A DNA stretch of 64,000 nt, from contig NZ_JALJCJ010000005.1 in NCBI RefSeq assembly GCF_022899935.1, positions 310,001 through 374,000 on the forward strand, in the 5' to 3' direction. This DNA comes from Shinella curvata. GTDB lineage: Bacteria; Pseudomonadota; Alphaproteobacteria; Rhizobiales; Rhizobiaceae. This document shows positions 39,568 through 49,116 of the stretch, piece by piece. The position numbers and the translations under genes were made by a program. The notes beneath the pieces were generated by a model that saw only the letters and a list, made by a program, of their open reading frames with translations, ran no database searches and was not told where the DNA came from. Within the stretch, counting starts at the first letter, position 1. Each line of letters opens with the position of its first letter.

Positions 39568-41979
39568 TTGAAGACCACGAGTGTGGAGGCAAAAGAGCAG
39601 ATCGAGGTCCAGGCGGCGCAGGCGCCTGCCCGTGCCTACGCCCCGCTTCCCGACGTCGCCGACGAGATGGTCGACACGCAGGGTGACGTGCGCCCGGTCT
39701 GGCGGCATTTCCTCTCCGCGCTCGAACGCATGGACGAGACGGACCTCGCCGGCCGCTTCGCCCGCGCCGACCGCTATCTGCGCGATGCCGGCGTCTTCTA
39801 TCGCGCCTATGGCAAGGAGGCCAACAGCGACCGCGCCTGGCCGCTTTCCCATATTCCCGTGCTCATCGACGAGGCCGAGTGGGAGGATCTCGCCCGTGGC
39901 CTCACCCAGCGCGCCGAGCTGCTGGAAGCCGTCGTCGCCGACATCTACGGCAAGAACGAACTGGTCGCCAACGGCCTGCTGCCGCCGGCCCTCGTCGCCT
40001 CCAACAGCGAATTCCTGCGCCCTCTCGTCGGGGTGCAGCCGCATGGTCAGCATTTCCTGCATTTCGTCTCCTTCGAGATCGGCCGCGGCCCCGACGGCAA
40101 CTGGTGGGTGCTGTCCGACCGCACGCAGGCACCGTCAGGCGCCGGCTTCGCGCTGGAAAACCGCGTCGCCACGACGCGCGCCTTCTCCGATGTCTATGCA
40201 GCGACCCACGCACACCGCCTCGCCGGCTTCTTCGGCGCGTTTCGCGAGACACTGCAGGCCGAAAAATCGGCCGAAGACCGCATCGCCGTCCTTACACCCG
40301 GCCTTGCCAACGAAACCTATTTCGAACACGCCTATATCGCCCGCTACCTCGGCTTCATGCTCCTGGAGGGCGAGGACCTGACGGTCGTCGGCGGCAAGGT
40401 CATGGTGCGCACGGTCGCCGGTCTGAAACCCGTCGGCGTGCTCTGGCGCCGGCTCGATGCCGCTTTCGCCGATCCGCTAGAACTCAACCAGAACTCCCAT
40501 ATCGGTACGCCCGGCATGGTCGAGGCGCTGCGCTCCGGCTCCGTCACCTTCGTCAATGCGCTCGGCGCCGGCATCGTCGAGACGCGCGCCATGCTCGCCT
40601 TCCTGCCCAACATCTGTCGGCAATTGCTCGGCGAGGAGCAGCGCCTCCCCTCCATCGCCACCTGGTGGTGCGGCCAAAAGGAGGAGCGCGAGCACGTCGC
40701 CGCCAATATCGAGCGCATGGTCATCGGCCCGGCCTATTCCACGCGCCCGTTCTTCGACGACAACGAACAGTCCGTGCTCGGCTCGACGCTGCGCGACACG
40801 GCCAAGCAGTCGATCGCCGAATGGCTGGCCAGCGACGGCACCAAGCTGGTCGGCCAGGAGGCGGTGACGCTCTCCACGACCCCGGCCTTCGTCGACGGCA
40901 AGCTGGTGCCTCGGCCGATGTCGCTGCGCGTCTTCGCCGCCCGCACCCGCGACGGCTGGCAGATCATGCCCGGCGGCTTCGCCCGCATCGGCGCCGGCGA
41001 CAACGTCTCGGCCATCGCCATGCAGGAAGGCGGCTCGGCGGCAGACGTCTGGATCGTCAGCCGGAAGCCCGTCGAGCGCACATCGCTCCTGCCGGCCGAG
41101 GAAGTCTTCACCCGCAACATGCCCGGCAGCCTGCCGAGCCGCGCGGCCGACAACCTCTTCTGGCTCGGCCGCTATATCGAGCGGGCAGAAGGCGCATTGC
41201 GCATCCTGCGCGCCTGGCACGGCCGCTACGCCGAATATGCCGATCCCGAGCAACCGCTCCTGAAGGATGTCAGCGACTATCTCGAAGCGCTCGACATCGA
41301 CACGTCGGAAGCCGTGCCGTCGACCCTCATCCGCAGCATCGACAGCGCCGTCTTCTCCGCCAGCAATATCCGCGACCGTTTCTCGCCGGACGGCTGGCTC
41401 GCCCTCAACGATCTGGCGAAAACCGCGCGACGCTTCCATGTCAGCATCCAGCCGGGCGACGACGCGACGCGCGCCATGACCGTGCTGTTGCGAAAGCTCG
41501 CGGGCTTTGCCGGTCTCGTGCATGAAAACATGTACCGCTTCACCGGCTGGCGCTTCCTCTCCATCGGCCGCTATCTTGAGCGCGGCCTGCACATGACGCG
41601 CCTGCTCGGCCACATGTCCGGCGAGGATGCGCCCGACGGCGCGCTCGACATGCTGCTGGAGATCGGCGACAGCGTGATGACCCACCGCCGCCGCTACAAT
41701 GTGGCGACCGCGCGTCTCACCGTCACCGACCTGCTCGCGCTCGACCCGCTCAACCCGCGCTCGATCCTCTATCAGCTGAACGAGATCAAGAACGAGGTCG
41801 AGCAGCTGCCGAACGCCTATTCCAACGGCCAGATGTCGCCTTTCTATCGAGAGGCCATGCGCCTTCACGCGGGGCTGGCGGTGATGACGCCGGAAGCGAT
41901 GACGGATGCGGTCTACCAGCGCTTCGAGGCGGAGCTCGAAAAGCTCTCGGACATTCTTGCGCAAACCTATCTGAGCTGA
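39568..41979 (+). CDS. circularly permuted ATP-grasp fused to alpha-E domain
   Basis: 803 residues. TTG start at 39568, with AGGAG seven bases upstream and no better ATG. Residues about 60-490 match the circularly permuted ATP-grasp family (YRAYGKEANSDRAWPLSHIPVLI, NSEFLRPLVGVQPHG, GRGPDGNWWVLSDRTQAPSG, LRVFAARTRDGWQIMPGGFARI). From about 515 the all-helical alpha-E domain follows (LPSRAADNLFWLGRYIERAEG). The two are separate genes in many bacteria; here they are fused. ATP-grasp enzymes couple ATP to carboxylate-amine ligation, so a peptide or amide bond is the likely product. It lies 18 bp after the DUF2126 gene and 22 bp before the transglutaminase gene. Confidence 0.88.
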   Translation: MKTTSVEAKEQIEVQAAQAPARAYAPLPDVADEMVDTQGDVRPVWRHFLSALERMDETDLAGRFARADRYLRDAGVFYRAYGKEANSDRAWPLSHIPVLIDEAEWEDLARGLTQRAELLEAVVADIYGKNELVANGLLPPALVASNSEFLRPLVGVQPHGQHFLHFVSFEIGRGPDGNWWVLSDRTQAPSGAGFALENRVATTRAFSDVYAATHAHRLAGFFGAFRETLQAEKSAEDRIAVLTPGLANETYFEHAYIARYLGFMLLEGEDLTVVGGKVMVRTVAGLKPVGVLWRRLDAAFADPLELNQNSHIGTPGMVEALRSGSVTFVNALGAGIVETRAMLAFLPNICRQLLGEEQRLPSIATWWCGQKEEREHVAANIERMVIGPAYSTRPFFDDNEQSVLGSTLRDTAKQSIAEWLASDGTKLVGQEAVTLSTTPAFVDGKLVPRPMSLRVFAARTRDGWQIMPGGFARIGAGDNVSAIAMQEGGSAADVWIVSRKPVERTSLLPAEEVFTRNMPGSLPSRAADNLFWLGRYIERAEGALRILRAWHGRYAEYADPEQPLLKDVSDYLEALDIDTSEAVPSTLIRSIDSAVFSASNIRDRFSPDGWLALNDLAKTARRFHVSIQPGDDATRAMTVLLRKLAGFAGLVHENMYRFTGWRFLSIGRYLERGLHMTRLLGHMSGEDAPDGALDMLLEIGDSVMTHRRRYNVATARLTVTDLLALDPLNPRSILYQLNEIKNEVEQLPNAYSNGQMSPFYREAMRLHAGLAVMTPEAMTDAVYQRFEAELEKLSDILAQTYLS

Positions 41980-42001
41980 GCGAAGGGGAGGCGCGCAAAC
42001 C

Positions 42002-42889
42002 ATGCTCTACGACGTCAACCTTCATATCAGCTATCTCTACGACACGCCGGTCTCCGGCGGGCGGCACATCGTGCGCGTGCTGCCGCTTTCGATCGGCGGG
42101 CGTCAGCGGCTCGTCGCCGGCACGGTGGGCGTCACGCCCGGGCCGGGCGAACGGGTCGATCACAACGATTTCTTCGAAAACCCGATGAGCGCGATCCTCT
42201 TTCGCAACGCGCATGAACGGCTGGATATCCGCATGCAGGCGCGCGTGCATGTCGACGTGCCGGAGCCGGCGGCCGACTTTTCACCGCGCGTGGCGAATCT
42301 GCCGGAGGATATCGCCGGCTACTGGTCGCTCGATGCCGGCTCGCCGCACCACTATACGGGTCCAAGTCCGCGGCTGAAAGAATGCCCTGATATCGCCGAA
42401 TACGCCCGCTCGATCGCCAAACCCGACATGACGGTCCGCGCGATCGCAGCGGCGATCTGCGCGCGCATCCACAAGGATTTCACCTACGATCCGAAGGCGA
42501 CGAATGTCGATACGACCCCGCGCGAAGCCTTCAAACTAAAGCGCGGCGTGTGCCAGGATTTTTCCCATGTGATGATCGTGGCGCTGCGCAGTCTTGGCAT
42601 TCCCGCCGGCTATGTCAGCGGTTTCCTGCGCACCATCCCGCCGCCGGGCAAGGAGCGGCTGGAAGGGGCGGACGCCATGCACGCCTGGGTGCGCTACTGG
42701 TGCGGCCGGGTGAACGGCTGGATGGAACTCGACCCGACCAACGACATCCCCGCCGGCACCGACCATATCGTCGTCGCCTATGGTCGCGACTATGCGGATG
42801 TCGCCCCCGTCATCGGCGTGCTCAAGGGATACGGCCAGCACAAGACGAGCCAAGCGGTGGACGTCATTCCGGTGCGCCAGACGGCATGA
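42002..42889 (+). CDS. transglutaminase-like cysteine protease family protein
   Basis: 295 residues. N-terminal Bact_transglu_N domain (VNLHISYLYDTPVSGGRHIVRVLPLS), then the transglutaminase core with triad Cys184 (GVCQDFSHVM), His227 (AMHAWVRYW) and Asp244 (LDPTNDI). There is no signal peptide, so it acts in the cytoplasm. In bacteria this fold usually hydrolyses peptide or isopeptide bonds. Last gene of the operon with the DUF2126 and ATP-grasp/alpha-E proteins, suggesting it trims or recycles the product the ligases make. An AGGGGAGG ribosome-binding site precedes the ATG. Confidence 0.9.
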   Translation: MLYDVNLHISYLYDTPVSGGRHIVRVLPLSIGGRQRLVAGTVGVTPGPGERVDHNDFFENPMSAILFRNAHERLDIRMQARVHVDVPEPAADFSPRVANLPEDIAGYWSLDAGSPHHYTGPSPRLKECPDIAEYARSIAKPDMTVRAIAAAICARIHKDFTYDPKATNVDTTPREAFKLKRGVCQDFSHVMIVALRSLGIPAGYVSGFLRTIPPPGKERLEGADAMHAWVRYWCGRVNGWMELDPTNDIPAGTDHIVVAYGRDYADVAPVIGVLKGYGQHKTSQAVDVIPVRQTA

Positions 42890-43030
42890 AATCCCGATTG
42901 GAAACAGCGGGAAATGCCGGAATTTCAGGGTCGGTAGAATTTTACGAAAACTATACCACGGCTTCGAACCGTTAAATAACACTTCATTGCTAGCTTCTGC
43001 CCACATTATGAAGATGGTGGGTGAAGTCTC

Positions 43031-44233
43031 ATGACGACGAAGACTGAAAAACGGAGCCTGTTCGCGCGGCTCATCGGCGACCGCTGCGGCAATTTTGCGA
43101 TGATGACGGCAATCGTCTGCCCGCTTATCCTGGCGGCCGGGGGCGTGGCGATCGATCTCACCAATATCGTGATGACGCGAGCGAACTTGCAGGACGCCGC
43201 CGATTCGGCAGCGCTTGCCGCCGCATCGGCGCTTGCCAACGACGCCAAAAGCAAGGCCGAAGCCAAGCTGCTCGCCATGCAGTTCCTCAAAACGCAGATG
43301 TACGGCGGCACCGGCGGCAACGTCGATCCTTCGGACAACGGCGCAAGTGAATTCGAATCGGGCACGCAGATCTCCATCACGGAGACGGCCATGCTCGGCA
43401 ACGGCAAGTCCTTCAAGGTGGACATCTCCACCAAGCACACCCTCAACTTCAATGCCTTCACGCGGCTGCTCGGCCAGAAATCGACGGAACTGAAGGCGAA
43501 GAGCACGGCCGAGAGCGCGACGGAATCGAAGAACGCCCTCTCGATGTTCCTGGTCCTCGACAAGTCCGGCTCGATGGCCTGGATCACCAACGAGAAAGAC
43601 AAGACGCTGACGTCCTGCATCAACTGGACGGAACAGAACTGGGGCAACACCAAGACCAAGGCGACAAGCCCCTGCTATGTTTCCAAGATGGCCGCCCTGA
43701 AACTCGCGGTCGCCAGCCTCTTCACGCAGTTCACCATCGCGGACCCGACGAACACCTTCGTGCGCACGGGAACCATCGCCTACGATTCGACAACCTATAC
43801 GCCAAGCGAACTCACCTGGGGATCCACGACGTCGCTCGCCTATGTCAACCTGCTCAAAGCGGATGGCGGCACCGCCTCGGGCAATGCGACGAAAATCGCA
43901 TACAACAAGCTGATCGCCGCGTCGGAAAACACCGCGCACAAGGCCAAGAACGGCCAGGTGCCGACGAAGTATCTCGTGCTGATGACCGATGGCGCCAACA
44001 ATTCGTCCGCCGACGACACCAGCACCAAGGCCACCTGCGTCAGCGCCAAGGCCGCAGGCATCGAAGTCTACAGCGTCGCCTTCATGGCGCCGACCGCCGG
44101 CCAGAACCTGCTGAAGGCGTGTGCAACGGACACCTCGCATTACTTCGAGGCCGAGAACATGGCGGCCCTCGTCGCAGCCTTCAAGGTGATCGGCGAGCGC
44201 ACGTCCGCCGTGGTCTCCCGCCTGACGAAATAA
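43031..44233 (+). CDS. TadG-like pilus-assembly protein with von Willebrand factor A domain
   Basis: 400 residues. The N-terminus has the TadE/TadG-like segment DRCGNFAMMTAIVCPLILAAGG (a single membrane anchor at about 20-42), followed by IDLTNIVMTRANLQDAADSAALAAA. A von Willebrand factor A domain spans about 170-395, with the metal-ion site DKSGSM (Asp177) and TDGANNSS. Four cysteines could form disulfides. Such proteins accompany Flp/tad pili, but no other tad gene is present here, so this is an orphan copy. TTAA-ATAACAC-TTCA at 42975-42989 resembles an imperfect CtrA box. A strong terminator follows. Confidence 0.87.
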   Translation: MTTKTEKRSLFARLIGDRCGNFAMMTAIVCPLILAAGGVAIDLTNIVMTRANLQDAADSAALAAASALANDAKSKAEAKLLAMQFLKTQMYGGTGGNVDPSDNGASEFESGTQISITETAMLGNGKSFKVDISTKHTLNFNAFTRLLGQKSTELKAKSTAESATESKNALSMFLVLDKSGSMAWITNEKDKTLTSCINWTEQNWGNTKTKATSPCYVSKMAALKLAVASLFTQFTIADPTNTFVRTGTIAYDSTTYTPSELTWGSTTSLAYVNLLKADGGTASGNATKIAYNKLIAASENTAHKAKNGQVPTKYLVLMTDGANNSSADDTSTKATCVSAKAAGIEVYSVAFMAPTAGQNLLKACATDTSHYFEAENMAALVAAFKVIGERTSAVVSRLTK

Positions 44234-44257
44234 TTCGCGTCCCACGCCGAAAAACCG

Positions 44258-44288
44258 AACCCGCTGCGTCGAACGCAGCGGGTTTTTT
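44258..44288 (+). terminator. terminator after the TadG-like gene
   Basis: AACCCGCTGCG/CGCAGCGGGTT with a TCGAA loop (44258-44284), ending in TTTTTT. Confidence 0.92.
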
Positions 44289-44349
44289 AGCATTTTCGCC
44301 GTGTTTCAGACATGTCGAAAATGCATGGGGCGTTTCTTGAAAAGGCATA

Positions 44350-44378
44350 TTGCAAGCGCTTCGGATAGATGCATAAAT
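44350..44378 (+). promoter_or_regulatory. possible glycogen-operon promoter with LacI-like core
   Basis: TTGCAA (44350-44355), 17 bp, ATAAAT (44373-44378). AAGCGCTT at 44354-44361 has the AAnCGnTT core of LacI-family operators and overlaps the -35 element. It lies 60 bp before glgP. Confidence 0.35.
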
Positions 44379-44438
44379 TGATTTAAACGCGATTTCGCAC
44401 GAACGAACGCATTGAATGCGAGGGGGCAAAGTTCACCG

Positions 44439-46898
44439 ATGATGAACCGGGTTACCAACAACGATCTCGCACCCGCCCTACGATCCTCGGATGTCGAACA
44501 GCTCGCGACGGAGCTTCTAGAACGCCTTAAATACCGCATCGGCAAGGACCCGAAAGTCGCCAAGCCGCATGACTGGCTGACCGCGGCAATCCTGGTCGCA
44601 CGCGATCGCATCACCGACAAGTGGATGGACAGCACCCGGCGCACCTACGCGACGGGCGCAAAGCGCGTCTATTACCTATCGCTCGAGTTTCTCATCGGCC
44701 GCCTTATGCGCGATGCGATGACCAATACCGGCATCATGGACGAGATGCGCCAGGCGCTCGCCATGCACGGCGTCGATATCGACGTCATCGCCGAACTGGA
44801 ACCGGACGCGGCCCTCGGCAACGGCGGCCTAGGACGCCTTGCCGCCTGTTTCATGGAGAGCATGGCGACGGTCGATGTCCCGGCCTACGGCTACGGCATC
44901 CGCTACGTCCACGGTCTTTTCCGCCAGCAGATGGCCGATGGCTGGCAGGTGGAGCTGCCGGAGACCTGGCTCGCCCACGGCAATCCTTGGGAATTCGAGC
45001 GCCGCGAAAGCTCCTACGAAATCGGCTTCGGCGGCGGCGTCGAGACGATCAATATCGGTGAGGACAAGCAGCGCTTCGTCTGGAAGCCGGCCGAGCGCGT
45101 CATCGCGACGGCCTATGACACGCCCGCCGTCGGCTGGCGCGCCAAGCGCGTCAACACGTTGCGCCTGTGGGCGGCAAACCCGATCGATCCGATCCTGCTC
45201 GAAGCGTTCAATGCCGGCGACCACATCGGCGCGCTGAAGGAAAGCAACAGGGCGGAAAGTCTGACACGCGTTCTCTACCCGGCCGATGCAACGCCCGCTG
45301 GCCAGGAACTGCGCCTGCGCCAGGAATTCTTCTTCTGCTCCGCCTCGCTGCAGGACATCCTGCGCCGTCATCTCCAGCAGTATCCTGATTTCACGTCCCT
45401 GCCGGATGCCGTCGCGATCCAGCTCAACGACACGCACCCCGCCGTCTCCGTCGCCGAACTCGTGCGTCTCCTGACGGACGTACACGGACTGGATTTCGAC
45501 GTCGCCTGGGATATCGGTCGCCGCACCTTCTCCTACACCAATCACACGCTTCTTCCCGAGGCGCTGGAAAGCTGGTCCGTGCCGCTGTTCGAGCGGCTGC
45601 TGCCCCGCCACATGCAGATCGTCTACGCGATCAACGCAAAGATCCTTATCGAGGCCCGCAAGGAAAAAGGCATCGAGGACGAGCGCATCCGCAACATCTC
45701 GCTGATCGAGGAATCGGGCGAACGGCGCGTGCGCATGGGCAATCTCGCCTTCGTCGGCTCCCATTCGATCAACGGCGTGTCGGCGCTGCATACAGAGCTG
45801 ATGAAGGAAACGGTCTTCGCCGACCTGCACAGGCTCTACCCGGACCGTATCAACAACAAGACGAATGGCATCACGCCGCGCCGCTGGCTGATGCAGTGCA
45901 ATCCGGGTCTGTTCAACCTCATCCGCGAAGCCATCGGCGAAGGCTTCATGGACGACGCCGAGGCGCTGAGCGCGCTCGACGCCTTTGCCGACGACAAGGA
46001 TTTCCAGACGCGTTTTGCCGCGATCAAGCGGGAGAACAAGAACCGTCTTGCCAATCTTGTCGGCAGCCGCATGGGCGTGCGCATCGACCCTTCGGCGATG
46101 TTCGACATCCAGATCAAGCGCATCCATGAATACAAGCGCCAGCTCCTCAACATCATCGAGGCCGTGGCGCTCTATGACCAAATCCGCTCGCACCCCGAAC
46201 TGGACTGGGTCCCCCGTGTCAAACTCTTCGCGGGCAAGGCGGCGCCGAGCTACCACAATGCCAAGCTGATCATCAAACTCGCCAACGACGTGGCGCGCGT
46301 GATCAACAATGATCCTTCCGTGCGCGGCCTGCTCAAGGTGGTCTTCGTGCCGAACTACAACGTGTCGCTTGCCGAGATCATGGTTCCCGCCGCCGACCTT
46401 TCCGAGCAGATCTCGACCGCCGGCATGGAAGCCTCCGGCACGGGTAACATGAAGTTCGCGTTGAACGGCGCGCTGACCATCGGCACGCTCGACGGGGCCA
46501 ATGTCGAGATGCGCGATCATGTCGGCGAAGAGAACATCGTGATCTTCGGCATGACGGCGGAGGAAGTGTCTAAGGTGCGCTCCGAGGGACACAATCCCCG
46601 CGCCATCATCGAGCAGTCGAAGGAATTGTCGCAGGCGCTCGCCGCGATCTCGTCCGGCGTCTTCTCGCCCGATGACCGCAACCGTTTCGCCGGCCTGGTC
46701 GATGGCATCTATAATCACGACTGGTTCATGGTGGCGGCCGATTTCGACGCCTATGCCAAGGCCCAGCGCCAGGTCGATGGCATTTGGACGGACAAAACCG
46801 CCTGGTATTCGAAAACCATCCGGAACACTGCCCGCATGGGCTGGTTCTCCTCCGACCGCACCATTCGCCAATACGCCAAGGAAATCTGGAGGGCCTGA
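44439..46898 (+). CDS. glgP: glycogen phosphorylase
   Basis: 819 residues from the ATG at 44439 (a second ATG follows at once; GAGGGGG lies 12 bases upstream). It releases glucose-1-phosphate from glycogen chain ends. Motifs: RVYYLSLEFLIGRLM, ALGNGGLGRLAACFMESMAT, and the pyridoxal-phosphate lysine Lys672 in GTGNMKFALNGA. It heads the glycogen operon, so synthesis and breakdown genes are cotranscribed. Its TGA overlaps the glgB ATG by one base. Confidence 0.97.
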   Translation: MMNRVTNNDLAPALRSSDVEQLATELLERLKYRIGKDPKVAKPHDWLTAAILVARDRITDKWMDSTRRTYATGAKRVYYLSLEFLIGRLMRDAMTNTGIMDEMRQALAMHGVDIDVIAELEPDAALGNGGLGRLAACFMESMATVDVPAYGYGIRYVHGLFRQQMADGWQVELPETWLAHGNPWEFERRESSYEIGFGGGVETINIGEDKQRFVWKPAERVIATAYDTPAVGWRAKRVNTLRLWAANPIDPILLEAFNAGDHIGALKESNRAESLTRVLYPADATPAGQELRLRQEFFFCSASLQDILRRHLQQYPDFTSLPDAVAIQLNDTHPAVSVAELVRLLTDVHGLDFDVAWDIGRRTFSYTNHTLLPEALESWSVPLFERLLPRHMQIVYAINAKILIEARKEKGIEDERIRNISLIEESGERRVRMGNLAFVGSHSINGVSALHTELMKETVFADLHRLYPDRINNKTNGITPRRWLMQCNPGLFNLIREAIGEGFMDDAEALSALDAFADDKDFQTRFAAIKRENKNRLANLVGSRMGVRIDPSAMFDIQIKRIHEYKRQLLNIIEAVALYDQIRSHPELDWVPRVKLFAGKAAPSYHNAKLIIKLANDVARVINNDPSVRGLLKVVFVPNYNVSLAEIMVPAADLSEQISTAGMEASGTGNMKFALNGALTIGTLDGANVEMRDHVGEENIVIFGMTAEEVSKVRSEGHNPRAIIEQSKELSQALAAISSGVFSPDDRNRFAGLVDGIYNHDWFMVAADFDAYAKAQRQVDGIWTDKTAWYSKTIRNTARMGWFSSDRTIRQYAKEIWRA

Positions 46899-49111
46899 TG
46901 ACCGCACCGCCAAACAAAGGCACGACGGAACAACCGTCAGATCTTCTGGCGAAGGCGGACATCGACGCGATCTTGGAAAGCCGGCACTGGGACCCGTTCG
47001 CAGTGCTGGGTCTTCACGCGACCGGCGACAAGTACATCGCCCGCTGCTTTCTGCCGGGTGCAGCCGAAGTGACGGCCGAGACACTCGCCGGCAAGGCCAT
47101 CGGCGATCTCAAGCAACTGCACGAGGCCGGCATCTTCGCCGGCGAGATTTCAGTCAAGAAACTGCAGCCGATCCGCTACCGCGCCCGCAATGCGGACGGC
47201 GAGTGGGTGGTGATCGATCCCTACAGCTTCGGCCCGGTGCTTGGGCCGATGGACGACTATTACATCCGCGAGGGCTCGCACCTGCGCCTGTTCGACAAGC
47301 TGGGCGCCCACCCGATGGCGCTCGACGGCATCGAGGGGTTCCACTTCGCCGTCTGGGCGCCGAATGCCAAGCGCGTCTCCGTCGTCGGCAACTTCAACGA
47401 ATGGGACGGACGGCGCAATGCAATGCGCCTTCGCCGCGATACCGGCATCTGGGAGATTTTTCTCCCCGGCATCACCGCGGGCCACGCCTACAAATACGAG
47501 ATCGTCGGCATCGACGGCGAAGTCCTGCCGCTGAAGGCCGACCCGTTCGCGCGCCGCTCGGAGCTGCGCCCCAACAATGCCTCGATGACGACGGGTCCGA
47601 TTAACCAGAAATGGGAAGACGAGGCGCATCTGCAGCATTGGGCGACCACCGATGCCCGCCGCCAGCCGATCTCCATCTACGAGGTCCATGCCGGCTCCTG
47701 GCAACGTAACGACAGCGGCGACTTCCTCACCTGGGACGAGCTCGCCGACCGGTTGATCCCCTACTGCGTCGACATGGGCTTTTCCCATATCGAGTTCCTG
47801 CCGATCTCCGAATTCCCTTTCGATCCGTCCTGGGGCTACCAGACGACCGGCCTTTATGCGCCGACCGCCCGCTTCGGCGAGCCCGACGGCTTCGCCCGCT
47901 TCGTCAACGGTTGCCACAAGGTCGGCATAGGCGTCATCCTCGACTGGGTACCGGCGCATTTCCCGACCGACGCCCATGGCCTCGGAAAATTCGACGGCAC
48001 CGCGCTCTACGAGCACGAGGATCCGCGCCAGGGGTTTCACCCCGACTGGAACACCGCGATCTACAATTTCGGCCGTGCCGAGGTTCTGTCCTACCTCATC
48101 AACAACGCGCTCTACTGGTCGGAGAAATTCCATCTCGACGGCCTGCGCGTCGATGCGGTCGCCTCGATGCTCTACCTCGACTATTCGCGCAAACACGGCG
48201 AATGGGTGCCGAACGAATATGGCGGCAACGAGAACCTCGAGGCGGTGCGCTTCCTGCAATCGATGAACAGCCGGGTTTATGCCGCCCATCCCGGCATCCT
48301 GACGATCGCCGAGGAATCCACCTCCTGGCCGAAGGTCTCGGCGCCCGTGCACGATGGCGGCCTCGGCTTCGGTTTCAAGTGGAACATGGGCTTCATGCAC
48401 GACACGCTGCAATATCTGTCGCGCGAGCCGGTGCACCGCAAGTTCCACCACAACGACATGACCTTCGGCCTGCTTTACGCCTTCACGGAAAACTTCGTGC
48501 TGCCGCTCAGCCATGACGAGGTCGTGCACGGCAAGGGCTCGCTGATTGCCAAAATGGCCGGCGACGACTGGCAGAAGTTCGCCAACCTGCGCGCCTATTA
48601 CGGTTTCATGTGGGGCTATCCGGGGAAGAAACTGCTGTTCATGGGGCAGGAGTTCGCCCAGTGGCAGGAATGGAGCGAGGCCAAGTCGCTCGACTGGAAC
48701 CTGCTCGAGTACCCGCTGCACGAAGGCATGCGCCGGCTGGTGCGCGACCTGAACGGCACCTATCGCCGCAAGGCTGCGCTGCATGCGCGTGACTGCGAGG
48801 GCGACGGCTTCGAATGGCTGATTGCCGACGACCGCGAGAACTCGGTCTTCGCCTGGCTGCGCAAGGCGCCCGGCGAAAAGCCGATCGCCGTCGTCACCAA
48901 TTTTACCCCTGTTTACCGCGAGAACTACGGGGTGCCGTTGCCGGTCGAGGGCCGGTGGCGTGAAATATTGAATACCGACGCCGAGATCTACGGCGGCAGC
49001 GGCAAGGGGAATGGCGGTGCCGTTCAGGCAAAAAAACACGCCGATGGAAGAATTACAGCCAACATCACGCTGCCGCCCCTGGCGACATTGATGCTTGAGC
49101 TGGATGCGTGA
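46898..49111 (+). CDS. glgB: 1,4-alpha-glucan branching enzyme
   Basis: 737 residues, full length with the N1 and N2 domains (CBM48: FHFAVWAPNAKRVSVVGNFN). The GH13 barrel has nucleophile Asp419 (LRVDAVASML), acid Glu472 (TIAEEST) and SHDEVVHG for the transition-state Asp. It moves oligoglucan segments into alpha-1,6 linkage. Start overlaps the glgP stop (TGATG), with TGGAGGG upstream. A 12-bp stem-loop follows in the gap before glgC. Confidence 0.97.
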   Translation: MTAPPNKGTTEQPSDLLAKADIDAILESRHWDPFAVLGLHATGDKYIARCFLPGAAEVTAETLAGKAIGDLKQLHEAGIFAGEISVKKLQPIRYRARNADGEWVVIDPYSFGPVLGPMDDYYIREGSHLRLFDKLGAHPMALDGIEGFHFAVWAPNAKRVSVVGNFNEWDGRRNAMRLRRDTGIWEIFLPGITAGHAYKYEIVGIDGEVLPLKADPFARRSELRPNNASMTTGPINQKWEDEAHLQHWATTDARRQPISIYEVHAGSWQRNDSGDFLTWDELADRLIPYCVDMGFSHIEFLPISEFPFDPSWGYQTTGLYAPTARFGEPDGFARFVNGCHKVGIGVILDWVPAHFPTDAHGLGKFDGTALYEHEDPRQGFHPDWNTAIYNFGRAEVLSYLINNALYWSEKFHLDGLRVDAVASMLYLDYSRKHGEWVPNEYGGNENLEAVRFLQSMNSRVYAAHPGILTIAEESTSWPKVSAPVHDGGLGFGFKWNMGFMHDTLQYLSREPVHRKFHHNDMTFGLLYAFTENFVLPLSHDEVVHGKGSLIAKMAGDDWQKFANLRAYYGFMWGYPGKKLLFMGQEFAQWQEWSEAKSLDWNLLEYPLHEGMRRLVRDLNGTYRRKAALHARDCEGDGFEWLIADDRENSVFAWLRKAPGEKPIAVVTNFTPVYRENYGVPLPVEGRWREILNTDAEIYGGSGKGNGGAVQAKKHADGRITANITLPPLATLMLELDA

Positions 49112-49116
49112 CGGAG

